From Coffea arabica (Eukaryota > Streptophyta > Magnoliopsida > Gentianales > Rubiaceae), in assembly GCF_036785885.1 (NCBI RefSeq), contig NC_092312.1, forward strand, positions 20,230,001 to 20,294,000: DNA of 64,000 nt, in the 5' to 3' direction. The notes beneath the pieces are model-generated. The model saw only the letters and a program-made list of their open reading frames with translations, searched no databases and was not told where the DNA came from. Numbering within the stretch: the first letter of the stretch is position 1; the number at the start of each line of letters is the position of its first letter. This document shows positions 1 through 11,889 of this stretch, piece by piece. The position numbers were made by a program, and so were the translations under genes.

Positions 1-1055
1 CACATCACAAAATTCGAGCACCAACTCCAGATCAAAAAACGCCAGTTCCTCAACCAACTTCACAGCAATTTTAGATATATGCCCAAGAAGTACCTTATGC
101 CATTTCTCATATGCATTGCCATCTAAAACACTGAACCATCAAAATTAAAACAAATCCTGTCAATAAACGACCCCATTACTCTAAAGCTACGACTATTATA
201 ACGACAATTACGTCCATAGGCCCTCAAACCAACAGGCAAATGCAATCCCGAAAATAGCAACGCATTTTGAACAATAAGATTGTTTCATGTGAGCACACAA
301 CACACTTGCATGTGCACAAATTGCGGTGTAGATTAGTATTCATATGGGAAGGAAGAGACCAACAAATAGACGGCGAGAGAATCTTACTCAAACCAAGGTG
401 TGGCTTCATGAATCAAAGCTATAACTCGCTTATAATCATTCCCATCTTTACTTTGATTCACCAAAGCACATTTCGTCAATCTGACGACGGTCTCCACAAC
501 CAAGCCAGCAAATAATTGATCCGCGTCCTCTTCGTCCAACCTTGGCAGCAAGAGTTTCTTGAACTTTGCCCCCGATTTCCCAGAATTGATCCCTCTAAGA
601 CCATCTAACACTGAGAAACATTCTGTTTCCGCCTCTTTATACAATTCCCACGCCTCCAAACAGTGAACTAGTCGAAGCTGTTGAAGGTAAATAGCGTAAG
701 TCTTACACTCTAACTGCGAAGAGACCAAATGTAGGCAGTTGAGGCAGAGGCGGTAAACATCGAACAGTTTAAAGGCTGAATCGCGGGAAATCTTGTTGGG
801 GCTTGTGGCTTGGGCTTCGGAGGAAAGTCGTTTGGGGAGAAAAGAGATGGAATTGTTAAGAAATGGGAGGAATTGCTTCGCAAGAGATCGAATGGTGGTG
901 GTTTCTAGGGTTTTGGGGGGCCTTGACGAGGGTTTTTTGGGTGCTAGGTGGGGTTTGAATGGGTGGAGGTAGCTGGAGAAGAGGGTATAAATGTCGGCAA
1001 GATCTGCGGAGGACTGAAGTTTGGAGAGTAGGGAGGACTCCGCGGCGGAGTTCAT
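1..1055 (-). CDS. ESP: Separase, N-terminal exons (partial)
   Basis: Separase is the caspase-like protease that cleaves the cohesin kleisin at anaphase; the catalytic domain lies beyond the left edge. Two coding exons are visible: 388-1055 and 1-130 (continuing off the window). The first exon ends in a GTAAG donor at 387-383. The second begins after a CAG at 133-131, and joining them keeps the frame (...TPWFD-VLDGNAYEKWHKVL...). The start chosen is the ATG at 1055 (MNSAAESSLLSKLQSS); an in-frame ATG at 1145 would add 30 Ser/Thr-rich residues. The protein is helical and Leu-rich, like the N-terminal superhelical region of plant separases (SADLADIYTLFSSYLHPF). The call rests on recalled family resemblance of the N-terminus, which is the least conserved part, so it is good but not certain. 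Confidence 0.72.
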
Positions 1056-2922
1056 TGATTGCTCTGCCGTCACGGTAGTCGTGGAAGTGGTGGTGAAGAA
1101 GGGTTGGGAAATCTGAAGATAAGTGATGGTGGACTTGAAAAACAACTGGAAAAAAGTGGATGAGCGGGAAAGTTAGGCGCCTTGGATTATATTCAAACCA
1201 GCTTTGACTTTTGAGGTGTATGGCTAAGGGACCTGATCCCTGGCTGCCGCGGTGTAACGTTCAGTAGCAGTAGGATACGGGGCAGGAGCGATCGTCAGGC
1301 CGACCGCTCCTGAACGGTCCTCTCACAAGCAAAAATATGAGGAGAAAAATGATCTACGTCAAGAAGGCTTAAGAAGGGGTAAAAACGACGCCGTTCCAAA
1401 TTAAAAAATTCGGGCTTCCAAACGGAATTAGACGGAGCAAACGGTAGAGTTGAAATTTTGAAAAGCAAATTGAAATTTTGAATTAGCCGCACAAAACGAA
1501 ATTGAGGGAAGAGGCCTGGCGTACTCCGTCTAAAGATAGGGAGCTCAGTTTTTTTTTTTCAGAAACCTCGTATCTCAGTTTTCTTTCTTAGAAAACTGTA
1601 GCACAGAATTCAGAGAGCTGAAGGAAGAGGCTTGGCGTGCTCCGTCTGAAGATAGGGAGTTGACAGAAAACTCTTATCTTAGTTTTCTTTTCTCAGAAAA
1701 CTCGACACAATTTCCGTCCAAGAGTGTTACCGAGAAACTGAGAAGAGACTTTGGTGACTGGGTCAGCAAATGTTGTATCCATTTTAAATGCTTACAAGGC
1801 TTGCAGGAAGGTAGAAGCAAACAGAGGAAATTCAACATGTCATAAAACACCAGATTCTGTCCTTCAACTTAATAGCAGAAGCAGCTGCACTCTCTGAATT
1901 TGGTGAAATGTAGAGTGTATTAGCAGACGAAGGTAACGTGACTGAACCATATAACTAACTGTGGCCAATTATTTGTCATCCAAATGCACATCTGTTAAAT
2001 GAAAGATGAAATTAGATTCACTGAAGACATCATATGAAGATGATAGAAGAATAGTAAAATTGTACCGTATCTATGTGTGTGTGTGAGCATTTAGCTTTTC
2101 AGTGATGAACTATAATGGGATAGTAGTCATCGGAAGACCCAGGGGTATGTATTGAAATCAAGCGGAATTAGTGAAAGATGAGAGAAATAAAGTCACATTT
2201 AATAAGTGAACGAATGTACATCCTGTTGTAAATTAGTTACAGGTTATAGGTACTGTATTACAATTGATATGAATCATTGTGCATCTAATAGTTGGTCCAT
2301 ACTCATGACACAATCTTAGTTTGCCCTTCTCTCCTGACCATGCAGTGTGTATATAATGGAGGTGCAGAATTAAATGAGGTAAAACAGAGGAAAAGACCGA
2401 CCTATGTGAATAATAAATGGGTGTACCTGGTGTTGTAAGTAAATTACATGATGTAATAAATATATTACAATGAGTAGAAAATATTTATTTGGCCCTCAAA
2501 ATATAGAAATAGTAAAAAATACGGAGTTGGCTTAGGCGGTTGTCATTGACGAATGACATAAGGTCCAGTGAACAAAGTACCTAGAACCTAAATATAATCA
2601 TTCGAGTGGATGTACATGCAGTTAAAATATACTTACAACATGTGACCAACACATTACAATATGTATAACTTATTGTACACGGAGTTGTATTTGTACATAC
2701 ATAATATCGTTGTCTTAGAGTATAATAGGATTTGGTGTACGAGTATTTGTACAATATTAATCATATTGATGAACGTAATAATAGGATTTGGTATACGAAT
2801 AATGTGTGTAACACAACACATTATGAATGGTAATATACATTTATGTTGTCGTTTATGTACATACCATTCATGAACTGCTGCAAATTAAGGTGTTTGATGC
2901 ATAATTAGTAGGAGCAGAAGTA
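1056..2922. other. Separase upstream region and non-coding spacer
   Basis: No convincing gene is seen. The first few hundred bases should hold the separase promoter. There is a GC-rich hairpin at 1283-1312 with 8-bp arms (CAGGAGCG/CGCTCCTG), and an imperfect direct repeat at about 1510-1555 and 1621-1665 (gaagaggcYtggcgtRctcc...). From about 2150 the DNA becomes AT-rich with many TTACA motifs. It resembles the DNA on the far side of the transposase at 6.1-7.6 kb, so it may be part of that element. Confidence 0.5.
1510..1665. repeat. Imperfect direct repeat, two copies of about 45 bp
   Basis: Copies at about 1510-1555 and 1621-1665 share the core aaagatagggag and the upstream tggcgt.ctccgtct, with a few substitutions. 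Both are followed by related T-rich stretches containing agttttcttt and cagaaaact. This looks like a local duplication of about 110 bp; no coding role is seen. Confidence 0.6.
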
Positions 2923-5900
2923 ATGGATTGTAACAAATTGGTAGAAGATAGGACCCCTGAATTAGAAATGGAGTTCAATAGTGAAGAGGATGCGCACAAG
3001 TTTTACAACAACTATGCCTTTAAAACGGATTTTAATGTATGCAAAGACTATCTAAATAAAGACAAAGACGGTGTGACGACGTCTAAGAGATATAGTTACT
3101 GCAAGGAAGGTGTAAAACGCAAGTACGAAGGTGATGTGATGCCAAAAAGGACACGAGCGCTGACGAAAACAGGGTGTGGAACTAAAATGGTTATTGTGTT
3201 GCTTAGAGAGATAATGAAGTACCGTGTACATGACCTTATCTTAGAACATAACCATGAGTTGCATATTGCTTAATGTTCGCACATGATGCCATTACAAAGA
3301 AAAGTGAGTGAGACTCAAGGATTCCAAGTTGAAACAAGCGAGAATGCTGGGATTTCATTGAAGCAGAGCCATGAGCTTATGGGAAAGGAGGCAGGTAGGA
3401 TGGAAAATGTGGGATATACTCGGGAAGACCTGAAACGATATCTTCGTACTCGACGGGAAAGGAGTTTGAAATATGGAGAAGCAGGTAACATGTTGAATTA
3501 TTTTCAAGAGCAAACACTCGAGAATCCATCCTTTTTTCATGCCGTACAACTGAATTGTGAAGGGCAGATAACTAATATCTTTTGGCCTGATGTAGGAATG
3601 TTAATTGATTACAACTTTTTTGGAGACGTAGTCACATTCGACACAACCTACAAAATAAATAAAGAATATCGCCCACTTGGAGTGTTTGTGGGTTTTAACC
3701 AACATAGGCAAATTGTGATATTCGGTGCTGCCTTTATGTATGATGAGACTATAGATTCTTTCAAATGGGTATTTGGTACATTTCTAGAAGTAATGTGCGA
3801 AAAGCGTCCAAATACCATATTAACCGATCAAGATCACGCCATGGCAGCCGCTCTTTCAGTTGTCATGCCAGAAACATTTCACGGTCTATGTACGTTTCAC
3901 ATAAGGCGTAATTTTATGAAACATCTTGGCAATCATTACAAGAAAAATAGTGATATTCCATACATGTTTGGTGCCTGCATGTATGAGTTTGAAGAAGTGG
4001 AACAGTTCAATAGGGTGTGGGAGGCGATGGTGAAAAAATACAATCTTGAAAATAATAAATGGCTTTTCGAGTTGTATCGAATTCGTGATAAGTGGGCAAT
4101 GTGTATGATGAAAGAAAGATAGACCGCGGGAATGCAAAGCACCCAATTTAGCGAAAGCCTAAATGTAGCAATTAAAAATCATTTGAAACTGGATCATAAT
4201 CTTGTGCAGTTCTTTAGACATTTCAATCGAGTGATTGATGATAAGAGACATAATGAACTCATCGCAGAATATGAAATGAGGCAAAAGCTCCCTATGGTTG
4301 GGTTGAGGCAAACACCTGTGCTTGTACATGCAGCAGAGACGTATTCACCCACCGTATTTGTTGCATTCCAAAATGAATATGGCGAGTCAACAGCTATGGT
4401 TATATTGAGACAACAAGATGCAGGGATGTTTGTAGAGTTTGCGGTCATGAGATATGATGGAAGATCTGAAAGAATAGTGGTATTCATTCGGAATGATCTA
4501 AGTGTACATTGTAGTTGCAAAAAATACGAGAATGAAAGAATTTTGTGTGGACACTCATTGAAGGTGTTTGATACCGTAGGCATAAAGACAATTCCTCTTG
4601 AATACGTTAAGAGACGATGGACAAGAAGAGCTCGAGCTGGAGACTGTTTTGATCGGTAAGGACGGGAAATTATAGCTGATCCAAAAGCAATCATTTCAAC
4701 TCATTATCGGGAGCTCGCTCCAGCCATGATTAAGGTTGCAACTCGAACAGCAATGTCGGAGGACACCAGTAAAATAGCAATCACTGTCACATCCGATTTG
4801 ACAAAGAGAGTTGAACTTTTCCTCTCAGAAAGCGAAGAGCAACCTTTGCAAAATCAAAAAAAATCTGAATATCGAGAAATAGGATAAAATTGAAATTGTA
4901 AATGAAATAAGGGAGGCAGTAGTCGCAAGAGGCATTAAAAAATGAGGTGGTGGGAAGAAAAGTAGAATGATGCGAAGTTGGGTTGATAAATTTGACAGAG
5001 TAAAAAGAAAATCTAGACTGTCAAGGACTACACAGACTACGGTATGGATCAAATTTTGGTACTTGGCGAACATTTATGCTAAAACTAAGTTATCGTTATA
5101 CTATTAACTAAAGTTTAGGTACCATTAATTATGAAATAATATTATTGCCGTGTCAATACTGTAGGTCTCAGAATCGGAACCAACATCTGTTTCATTTGAG
5201 GAATACATGTTTATGGGATGCTGTTCATCTACTGATTCTGTTTCGATTAGTATAAAATAGACATGACTGTTGCTTTTATTTAGATGTTTCTAACAGCATA
5301 AATAGTTACATTGATGTTACATTGTGTGATAATGTTGTTACGCCCGTCATCCCTCCTGATATACCTATTTTATTTGTCTTAAACAATGATTTGGCCCATA
5401 CGAAACTCGTAGACCCATTCAATGAGTCAGACAGTGAATGGCCCTCTAAACGCTGTTGCTCCTGATATCGATGAAAGTGAAACGGTATGCATATATTTAG
5501 TAGTTAAAATAAAGACCTTCTTGTTCGTGTAGTAGAGCTATCTTTTTTTCTTTAATTGTAATTGTGGGCACCCGAACGTTGTCAAGTCATGCAAATTATG
5601 TAGTTAACGTCTGTTCGCTTTAATAACATATTATTTTTTATTATGCGAACCTCCACCGTTTGACTAATCAGGGGCCTCCTACAAGTGTCCCTACAGAATG
5701 GATGCATCCCAGATTATCTATTTTTTTCAAACATAACGCCGTCAGAGATATTTTAATGGTCTGATATATCATTTTTGTTATAATGTCTAGTCTAATTTAA
5801 CGTTATAAGTGAGCAATATAGGCACTGGTAATGATTTGTGGACAGCCAATTACTTATACTACGTAATGTAGGAGGAGCGTGCGGCAATTTCAACACACTG

Positions 5901-6140
5901 TGATGTTGATGCATATCATGTATTTGCACCATCACCGCAGGTGACAAACTTTTATCATTAAAGCACATGTTTATGTAATATTGTTAATTGGAGACTTGGA
6001 TATCGTATATCATTAATTGTATGTTTCATTAATAATATTTGCTGATTTGCCATTGTTTCGCATTTCAGGGAGGAAATAACACTCAGGGATTGCAACTACG
6101 CGTTGATGTGGCCTCTCCCGAGAATGAGATTGATGAATGA
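2923..6140 (+). pseudogene. Mutator-like (MULE) transposase, FAR1/SWIM type, inactivated
   Basis: One reading frame from 2923 to 4887 carries the complete FAR1/FHY3-type MULE transposase architecture. A FAR1 zinc-binding domain comes first (EEDAHKFYNNYAFKTDFNV ... HNHELH). The DDE-type MULE core follows (VVTFDTTYKINKEYRPL, ILTDQDHAMAAAL, GLCTFHIRRN). A SWIM zinc finger is last (CSCKKYENERILCGH, about 4510-4555). Three in-frame stops interrupt it: TAA 3271-3273, TAG 4120-4122 and TAA 4657-4659. No frameshift is seen across this 1.96 kb. Downstream, exon-like pieces continue the C-terminus. Segments 5872-5940 and 6069-6140 join in frame through a CAG|GTGAC donor and TTTCAG acceptor and end at TGA 6138-6140. 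Another candidate segment lies at about 5310-5480 with a frame break. Domesticated FAR1 genes have the same domains, but three stops argue for a dead transposon copy. Confidence 0.85.
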
Positions 6141-8363
6141 TGTGTAACTATACTTTTTTAACGAGACATTAAGTGGCTGTTCCAACTTGAAAATTCTGCA
6201 TATGTATGTTACAAGCAATTAATAATCTGTTACAACTTATTGACGAGGTTGTACAGGCACCATTGATGTACGAGGATCTTTGTATTACGAGGATGAGTAT
6301 TACGGATAGTATCACAAGCTTATATCAGTAGGTATTACTCCTTCAGTATAGAAATGAAGTTACAATTGATGGCTCGGCTTGGTTCCCATTGACCACATAA
6401 TAAGTAACAGTTTCGTAGAAGAACATGATATTTCGTTGGAACTAATTTGAAAATAGGGTAACTAATATTTAAAATACAACAAATTTTGATTACGCGATAT
6501 ACATTTTGAGTTACAACCAGTTATGTATATTTTACAAATCATTACAACTAATAAATTTGCAATTGACAGTTTTTCGGATATCTAGTTAAAACTAGTGATA
6601 TTATAACTAGAAATTTCCTGATATTACAACTAGTGATACTACAACTAGTTAATATCCGATGAACATTTCCTCTTTTCTTGTTTGTGCTATTGCCCTCGGT
6701 ACAAACAATAAGTCCTCCCCCCAACACATAAAATTTCTTAGACACTTTAGTAAGTATCTAATAAGAACATAGAGATGGCCGATTTGAACCCCAAAACAAT
6801 TGATGTAGCGAGATCTTCTCGAACATTTCATTAAATTAGCGAGATCTTCCTGAACATCATGCAATCTACTGGCTGTTCTTTGGCACCCAAGAATTTGATT
6901 TCTGTGTGAACCCTCTATTAATGACACTGCAATTGAAATTAGAGGAGGATTGAAGAATACTAATAACAAATTTCAGGCACGGGTTCATTGTCACCCTTCA
7001 GTAGAATAAAATGGAAAGTGTGAAGAATAAAACGGAAAAATTTTTCTCTAACTGGGATATAATACTGCAACCACGCCCTTTTACAGTGCGCAGGACCCTC
7101 ACAATGTGCTAAAATATGCCTAGACAACGCATTCCAGGCCAAACAATTTTGTCATGGCAGTAGAAACTGTAGAGTTCGATGTATGCCATTGAACTATGTC
7201 AAATCTGTTCAGACAATAAAACAAATTATGCAGATTTTGTAATGAAATGACCTGTGCACCAATATTTAGAGTCACGTGTATAAAGAGTTACACATCAGTG
7301 ACATGTACGTTTCACTATGTACGGATTGTGTTACAACCAGTTAGGTGTGTGTTACAATTCATTATAACCAATGAATTTGCAATCAGCAGCTTTTCGTCTG
7401 CTGTATTTAAAACTGAATAATATTTCAACTAGATATTCCCCGATGTTACAACTAGTTATAATACAACTAGTTAATATTGGATTAACCTTTCCACTTCTCT
7501 TGTTTGTGCTATTACCCTTCAGATAAGCTGGCAGATAAGCTGGCATCAGACAGCTTATCGAATTTTTTCATTTTTAAAATTCCTTCCTGCAACCAATAAC
7601 ATGGACGAGTATGAGCAGTGTAAAAGACATCAGTAATAGTGCGTTGGCTCGTAATACCAATTTAGATATGATGCTGACAAAATTTAGCACATAATAGGAT
7701 ACAGTCCAAATTTCAAACTCACAACTGCTAGAGGTTCAATGATGTAGCATTCAAACTTCATACTTTTGGTAGTTCTTCCACCCCAATTCATGAGACGGGC
7801 AAACATGTCAACCACCTAATCAATATCTAATGGTTTCCAAAACATGTAATTGACTGTTACAATTGCGTTTACGTATCACTAATCAATCAATAAATTGACG
7901 CTCAAATTTTTTTAATAAACATAATAAACTACTGATCCGATTCGATACATGCATGCCATTTTCGAGTGTCTTCAAGTCAAGCCGTGTCAGTGAGAATTGA
8001 AACATTTGAATAAGTATGTCCCTATCAAATCCGAGCCACAATTGAACGATTTACTAATAAAAAATAATCGTACTCCAAAAAACGGACATGTAATAATGAA
8101 GTCAATTCTCATCCATTTTCATACTATTTTCCTGGGCCATCTTACAATGAACCACATGCGTACTCATCGAAGAAAATGGCTCACAAGATCGAATTAATAG
8201 TTTTGTCAAGAATCTTACTTGGGATTTTTGTTGGGGTCCCATGCATATGCAACCACATTTTTATCGTACATGCTTACTGTCATAGGTGCAGGTAGAATGA
8301 ACTCCGCTGACCGCAGAACGATGCTCTTCTTTGTTGCACGTGTAGACTTGTGCTTCATCTCAA
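6141..8363. other. AT-rich repeat DNA downstream of the MULE transposase
   Basis: No gene is supported. The region contains a direct duplication (6514-6702 and 7330-7530) rich in the motif acaactagtta. It is probably the non-coding flank of the Mutator-like element, whose terminal repeats could not be defined by eye. Short open frames in this stretch have no recognisable content. Confidence 0.5.
6514..7530. repeat. Direct duplication of about 190-200 bp, spaced about 816 bp
   Basis: Copies at about 6514-6702 and 7330-7530 share gttacaaccagtta, a following aatttgcaat, repeated acaactagtta units, and the end segment cttgtttgtgctattRccct. They differ by many substitutions and small indels, so the duplication is old. 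It may be subterminal repeats of the neighbouring Mutator-like element. Confidence 0.7.
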
Positions 8364-8401
8364 CGTCAGGACCTCCTAAAAAACAATACTCCTCCCTTAA
8401 A
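8364..8401 (-). repeat. Polypurine tract and collapsed 3' LTR
   Basis: On the minus strand AAGGGAGGAGTAT (polypurine tract, about 8388-8401) is followed immediately by TG and then only about 20 bases ending GAGGTCCTGACG (8364-8385). The last 12 bases match the end of the 346-bp 5' LTR (GAGGTCCTGACA) with one change. The expected body of the 3' LTR, about 325 bp, is missing. Confidence 0.75.
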
Positions 8402-8419
8402 GGCAGCCTTGACCTCAAG

Positions 8420-8652
8420 GCTAGAACTCAGGAAATTGCCTGGTGATAAAATATTAATCCTCCCACGATGCCTCTTCTTCCCCTAGCTGATGCCACTTTA
8501 TGAGGTACTGGATCACAGGAACACCATTGCACATGATCACTCTCCTTTGTAAGACCTCTGCAGGCACTGATCATAGCCATCAAGTTCTGGTAGTGTAGGA
8601 GTAGTGGACTGATGGGGTCCCAACTTAGGCTTTAGAAGTGATACATGAAAAA
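8420..8652 (-). pseudogene. Chromodomain remnant and end of pol
   Basis: Downstream of integrase, split over two frames, are VFHVSLLKPKLGPHQS and then a chromodomain-like VPVIQYLIKWHQLGEEEASW. This is the integrase C-terminal module that directs chromoviruses to heterochromatin. Several stops and at least one frame change are present. Confidence 0.75.
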
Positions 8653-9507
8653 CTAGATGCACCTTAAGCCTGGTGGAAGCTTGAGTTTATATGCCACAAC
8701 CCCAATCTTCTCCACTATTTGAAAGAGTCCAAAGAATTTTGCAGTTAGCTTTAAATTTTTCTTGAGTGCCACCATCTGTTGTCTATAAGGTTGCAACTTC
8801 AAAAAAACCCAATCTCCCACCACAAACTGCCTTTCTGTCATGTGTTTGTCAGCAAAGGTTTTCAATCTATTCTGAGCCTGATGCAAGTGCTCTTTGATCC
8901 TGTGAAGCATTTGGGCTCTTGTCTGCAACATGTCATGAGCTGCTGGTATCAGTGTATCATGGTAGGGTCCCAAAGGTAGTGGCAAAGGCTTGTGCCCATA
9001 TAGAGCCTCGAATGGGGAGACTCCCAAGCTAGTGTGGTATGCAGTGTTGTACCACAGTTCAGCTAAACTGAGCCAGTGGCTCCACTAAGTTGGACTCTCA
9101 CTGGTCATGCATTTCAAGTAGGTCTCTAGACATTGATTCAGCCTCTCACTCTGACCATCAGTCTCAAGATGGTAGAAAGAACTATAGTGTAGCTCAGTTC
9201 CAACCATCCTGAACAGTTCCTGCCAAAACCCACTAGTGAACACCCTGTCTCTGTCTGTTATGACGGATTCTGGTAAACCATGGAGCTTGTAGACATTATC
9301 TAGGAAGACTTGTGCTACTTGGGCAACTGTGAAAGGGTGGGAAAGTGGTATAAAATGACCAAACTTTGTCTGTCGATCTACTACTACCAGAATAGTGTCA
9401 AATCCCCTAGAGGAAGGTAATTTCTCAATAAAGTCTATAGTAATATGTGACCAGGCCTGAGTAGGAATTGGTAGAGGGGTTGCAGTAGCCCTGGATATGG
9501 CACTCAT
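8653..9507 (-). pseudogene. Chromovirus integrase region
   Basis: The integrase core has its DDE residues in TIDFIEKLP, VITDRDRVFTSGFW and TDGQSERLNQ, followed by VSPFEALYGHKPLPLPLG. The HHCC zinc-binding part lies in interrupted frames at about 9510-9800. Stops at about 9082-9084 and near 9508, plus the terminator before 8653, break the frame. The GPY/F-like region ends in PYRQQMVALKKNLKLTAKFFG. Confidence 0.9.
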
Positions 9508-9801
9508 TCACTTTTGTTTCTTTAGCAGACTTCACACTCTTGTATGAACTGTATGATATCCTTATTTATCGCTGACCAATGGAATATGTTGTACACCTTC
9601 TGTATGCAAGCTCTTTGACCAGAATGTCCCCCAATGAGGGACTCATGTAGAGCCTTGATTATTTTCTATCTAACTCCCTTGCTATTTCCCACATACAACT
9701 TCCCCTTGTATCTGAGTATCCCTTGATTGAGTTGAAAATCAGAGTCTTGTGGTTTAGGATCCAGCAGTAGTTGACTCATCAACTCCCTGCAATGTGTGTC
9801 T

Positions 9802-11058
9802 TCAGCAGCTATCTTGTAGCTCTTGCATCCATAAGGGTTGAACACTAGTAAGGGCCATCAACTGCTGTTGTGCAGGTTGCTGATCCAACATGGTCCTCCT
9901 GGATAGAACATCAGCAACAGTGTTCTCTGATCCTTTCTTATACTGGATTTCATAATTCAATCCTAACAGCTTTGTCAACCACTTGTACGGAGCAGTAGTC
10001 GTGAGCCTTTGTTCCAGTAGAAATTTCAGTGATTTGTGATCTGTTCTGATAATAAAATGATTCCCAATCAAGTAGTGCTTCCACTTTGTTACTGCAAAAA
10101 CTAATGCCATTAACTCTTTCTCATAAACAGATAGCCCCATGTTTCTGAGGAAGAAGGTCTTGCTGATGAATGCTATAGGGTGACCCTCCTGTAAGAGGAC
10201 AGCTCCCATGCCTTGCCCACTTGGATCAGTCTCTACTACAAAAGGGATACTAAAATTGGGCAGTCGTAGCACTGGGGCACTACTTATGGCTTGTTTGAGG
10301 TAGTTGAAGGCTTTGTCAGATTCAGCATTCCAGTTGTAAGCATCATTCTTCAGTAAATTAGTCAATGGCTTGCTAATGGTTCCATAGCCTTTTATGAAAC
10401 ATCTGTAGTAACCTGTGAGGCCTGGGAATCCCCTGAGTTCTTTAACATTCCTGGGAATAGACCATGTCTGTATGCACTCCACCTTGCTCACGTCCTTACT
10501 CACCCCTCTGCTAGACACCACATGTCCCAGATACTCCATCTCTTGCTGAGCAAAAGAGCATTTGGAGATCTTAGCATATAGCTGATTGTGTTGAAGCACC
10601 TCCAGTACTTGCCTGAAATGCTCCCTGTGGAGATCCAGGGTAGCACTATAGACCAGGATATTATCGAAGAAAATCAGAACAAATTTCCTCAGGAATTGTT
10701 CAAAAATCTGATGCATTAATGCCTGAAAGGTTGTTGGTGCATTTGTGAGCCCAAAAGGCATCACCAGAAACTCATAGTGTCCCTGATGAGTTTGGAAAGC
10801 AATTTTGTGAGTATTTGCTACCTTAACTCTGATCTGATGGTAATCTGACCTCAGGTCAATCTTGGAAAAGAATTTGGCTCCATAAAGTTCATCCTGGAGT
10901 TCATCAATGTTAGGAATAGGATATCTGTCCTTAATTGTTTGGTCATTGAGGTGCCTGTAGTCCATACAAAAATGCCATGTATTGTCTTTTTTCTTGACCA
11001 GCAGCACAAGTGAATCATAGGGACTATTGCTTGGCTTGATGATTCCTGATTTCAGCAT
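9802..11058 (-). pseudogene. Chromovirus reverse transcriptase and RNase H region
   Basis: The reverse transcriptase domain shows FCMDYRHLNDQTIKDRYPIP, KIDLRSDYHQIRV and MPFGLTNAPTTFQALM. RNase H follows with VETDPSGQGMGAVL, YEKELMAL and IRTDHKSLKFLLEQR. The catalytic box reads FFDN where the family has Y/F-x-DD, so the second aspartate is lost; this is consistent with a single transition. The segment is otherwise open for about 418 codons, indicating moderate age. Confidence 0.93.
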
Positions 11059-11070
11059 GTCTGCAATTTG

Positions 11071-11775
11071 TCATTCAATTTCTGCCTTCTGTGAGTGAGG
11101 ATACCTGTATGGTTTCATTTTGAAGACTCGTGCTCCTAACTTGAGAGGGATCTGATGATCCAAGGGTCTGTTAGGGGGCAACTGAGTAGGTTCCTGGAAT
11201 ACTTCTGAAAATTGCTCCAACACTGTAGCTATTGAACCTGGAACCCCTTGCCTTTCTGTTTCCCTATCTCCACATTGTGCTGAAATGGCATAACATTTCC
11301 TCTTCTCCTGCAGGAAACCCCTAAGATCCTTCCGTCTAACCAACTCCATGGTGACATCAGTAACTGCCCCATACAGAGTGACCACCTCTCCTTCATGATA
11401 CATAGAGATTTTTAGTTGGTGGAAATCAAAAGTAATGGGACTGTAATTGTGCATCCAATGCACCCCCAAAATGAGATCCCATTCACTTAATTCCATAATT
11501 CTGAGGTCAAAGCAAAACTTGTAGTTCTGAATATTCCATAGAACATTGGGGCACTGATCCCCATTGGTTACCAAGCTCCCATCCCCCATGGTAACAGTGA
11601 AAGGTTTGACATATTCAAAGGGAATGCCCTTTGTAGTCACCAACTTGTGATGGATGTAACTATCACTGCTGCCTGTATCCACCAGAATCTTGACAGGTTC
11701 CCCTAACAGCTGTCCTTGCAGCATGATTGTATTTCGCCTGAGTGAATATGAGAGAGCATTCAGTGAAATTTCCAC
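11071..11775 (-). pseudogene. Chromovirus aspartic protease region
   Basis: This is the retropepsin part of pol. The active-site motif ILVDTGSSDSYIH lies at about residues 30-42, with the flap region and hydrophobic motif (DLILGVHWM) downstream. The C-terminus begins the reverse transcriptase domain (LPPNRPLDHQIPL, FKMKPYRYPHSQKAEIE). A single TGA at 11071-11073 separates it from the next segment, which continues in the same frame. A frameshift lies between this segment and gag, near 11780. Confidence 0.9.
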
Positions 11776-11889
11776 TGGCTTCCCTGGATTCAGTCAGCTC
11801 ATCCTGTTCCCCTTGAGCATCCTGAAACTCAGTGTCCTTCTCTTCTTTATACATCATGAGATTCAAATGCTTCATCCTACACTAGTGTC

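Noticed and set aside
1660-2873. Short plus-strand open frames
   Set aside because: Biased AT-rich composition and no similarity to known proteins; likely chance frames in spacer or transposon flank.
4194-4694. 166-codon minus-strand frame opposite the transposase
   Set aside because: Shadow of the transposase coding strand; the FAR1/SWIM motifs are on the plus strand.
8215-8446. Overlapping open frames on both strands
   Set aside because: They span the chromovirus end and its flank; no conserved protein motif on either strand.
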